A DNA stretch of 14,673 nt, taken from contig CAYFQR010000033.1 of the NCBI GenBank assembly GCA_964345365.1, forward strand, positions 1-14,673, given 5' to 3'. Positions 14,530-14,673 of this stretch are shown here, piece after piece; the stretch's first letter is position 1; the number at the start of each line of letters is the position of its first letter. The notes below the pieces were generated by a model. The model was not told the DNA's origin. It saw only the letters and a list, made by a program, of their open reading frames with translations, and did not search any database. Source of the DNA: RUG754 sp964345365 (lineage in GTDB: Bacteria; Bacillota; Clostridia; Peptostreptococcales; Anaerovoracaceae). Position numbers and translations under genes: made by a program.

Positions 14530-14673
14530 CAGCTCCGCAGGAGCGCAGCCAATTTCTCCGAAATTGTTAAAGGGTTTGGGATGTTGCCCAACAAGTTTTT
14601 GCACGAGTGGGTACCGCTGTGCATTGCTTGCCAGAATGGTAAGCTCCGGTGTGGGTACTCACCGGATTTGCTT
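14530..14673 (+). other. Candidate origin of transfer (oriT) hairpin array
   Basis: Five close-packed inverted repeats: GCTCC/GGAGC (14532-14544), AATTTC/GAAATT (14551-14565), TTGGG/CCCAA (14576-14591), an 8-bp stem GCTTGCCA/TGGTAAGC with loop GAA (14626-14644), and TCCGGTG/CACCGGA (14645-14666). GTGGGTAC occurs twice, at 14607 and 14651, 44 bp apart. No gene is visible. The position next to a MobC-like gene suggests an oriT, with the relaxase gene expected to the right of the window. No nic-site consensus was identified with confidence. Confidence 0.45.

Noticed and set aside
1..14673. CRISPR array, tRNA or rRNA genes, insertion-sequence transposase
   Set aside because: I looked for regular direct repeats, cloverleaf-like stretches, rRNA signatures and transposase motifs and saw none.

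Overview
The window looks like a chromosomal segment of a strictly anaerobic, low-to-moderate-GC Firmicute of the class Clostridia. Evidence is the oxygen-sensitive class III ribonucleotide reductase, a four-subunit 2-oxoacid:ferredoxin oxidoreductase, strong AGGAGG-type ribosome binding sites, sigma-A promoters with TGn extended -10 elements, and heavy use of AGA/AGG and ATA codons. I cannot place the genus from the sequence.

Positions 1-3180 hold the end of an upstream unit (terminator at 36-72), then nrdD and nrdG. The nrdD promoter overlaps what looks like a pair of NrdR boxes 32 bp apart. Positions 3240-8765 are a housekeeping block on the plus strand: rpmB with its own promoter and terminator; a divergent Asp23-like gene, recG and rsmD as one unit; coaD with its own promoter; a coiled-coil protein; and an MBL-fold hydrolase ending at a terminator (8738-8765). 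Positions 8864-11580 are a tightly coupled korDABC operon, with 1-nt TAATG overlaps between D/A and B/C, for a thiamine-diphosphate, Fe-S 2-oxoacid:ferredoxin oxidoreductase.

After korC the character changes. Positions 11581-12125 carry no gene, but they hold a plausible promoter, about 130 nt of structured sequence ending in a very strong TTCG-loop terminator, another hairpin, and then a near-consensus promoter whose start site sits on a perfect 18-bp palindrome. That promoter drives two adjacent radical SAM genes (12126-14289), followed by a short MobC-like ribbon-helix-helix gene (14308-14502) and a run of hairpins resembling an origin of transfer (14530-14673), where the window stops. Arginine codons switch from AGR to mostly CGN in this part. 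I infer that 11.6 kb onward is part of a mobilisable element inserted behind the kor operon, with a repressor-controlled radical SAM pair as cargo. Neither the regulator, the relaxase nor the ends of the element lie in the window.

The most interesting material is the radical SAM pair with its palindromic operator, the unassigned small RNA or attenuator upstream, and the hairpin array at the right end.
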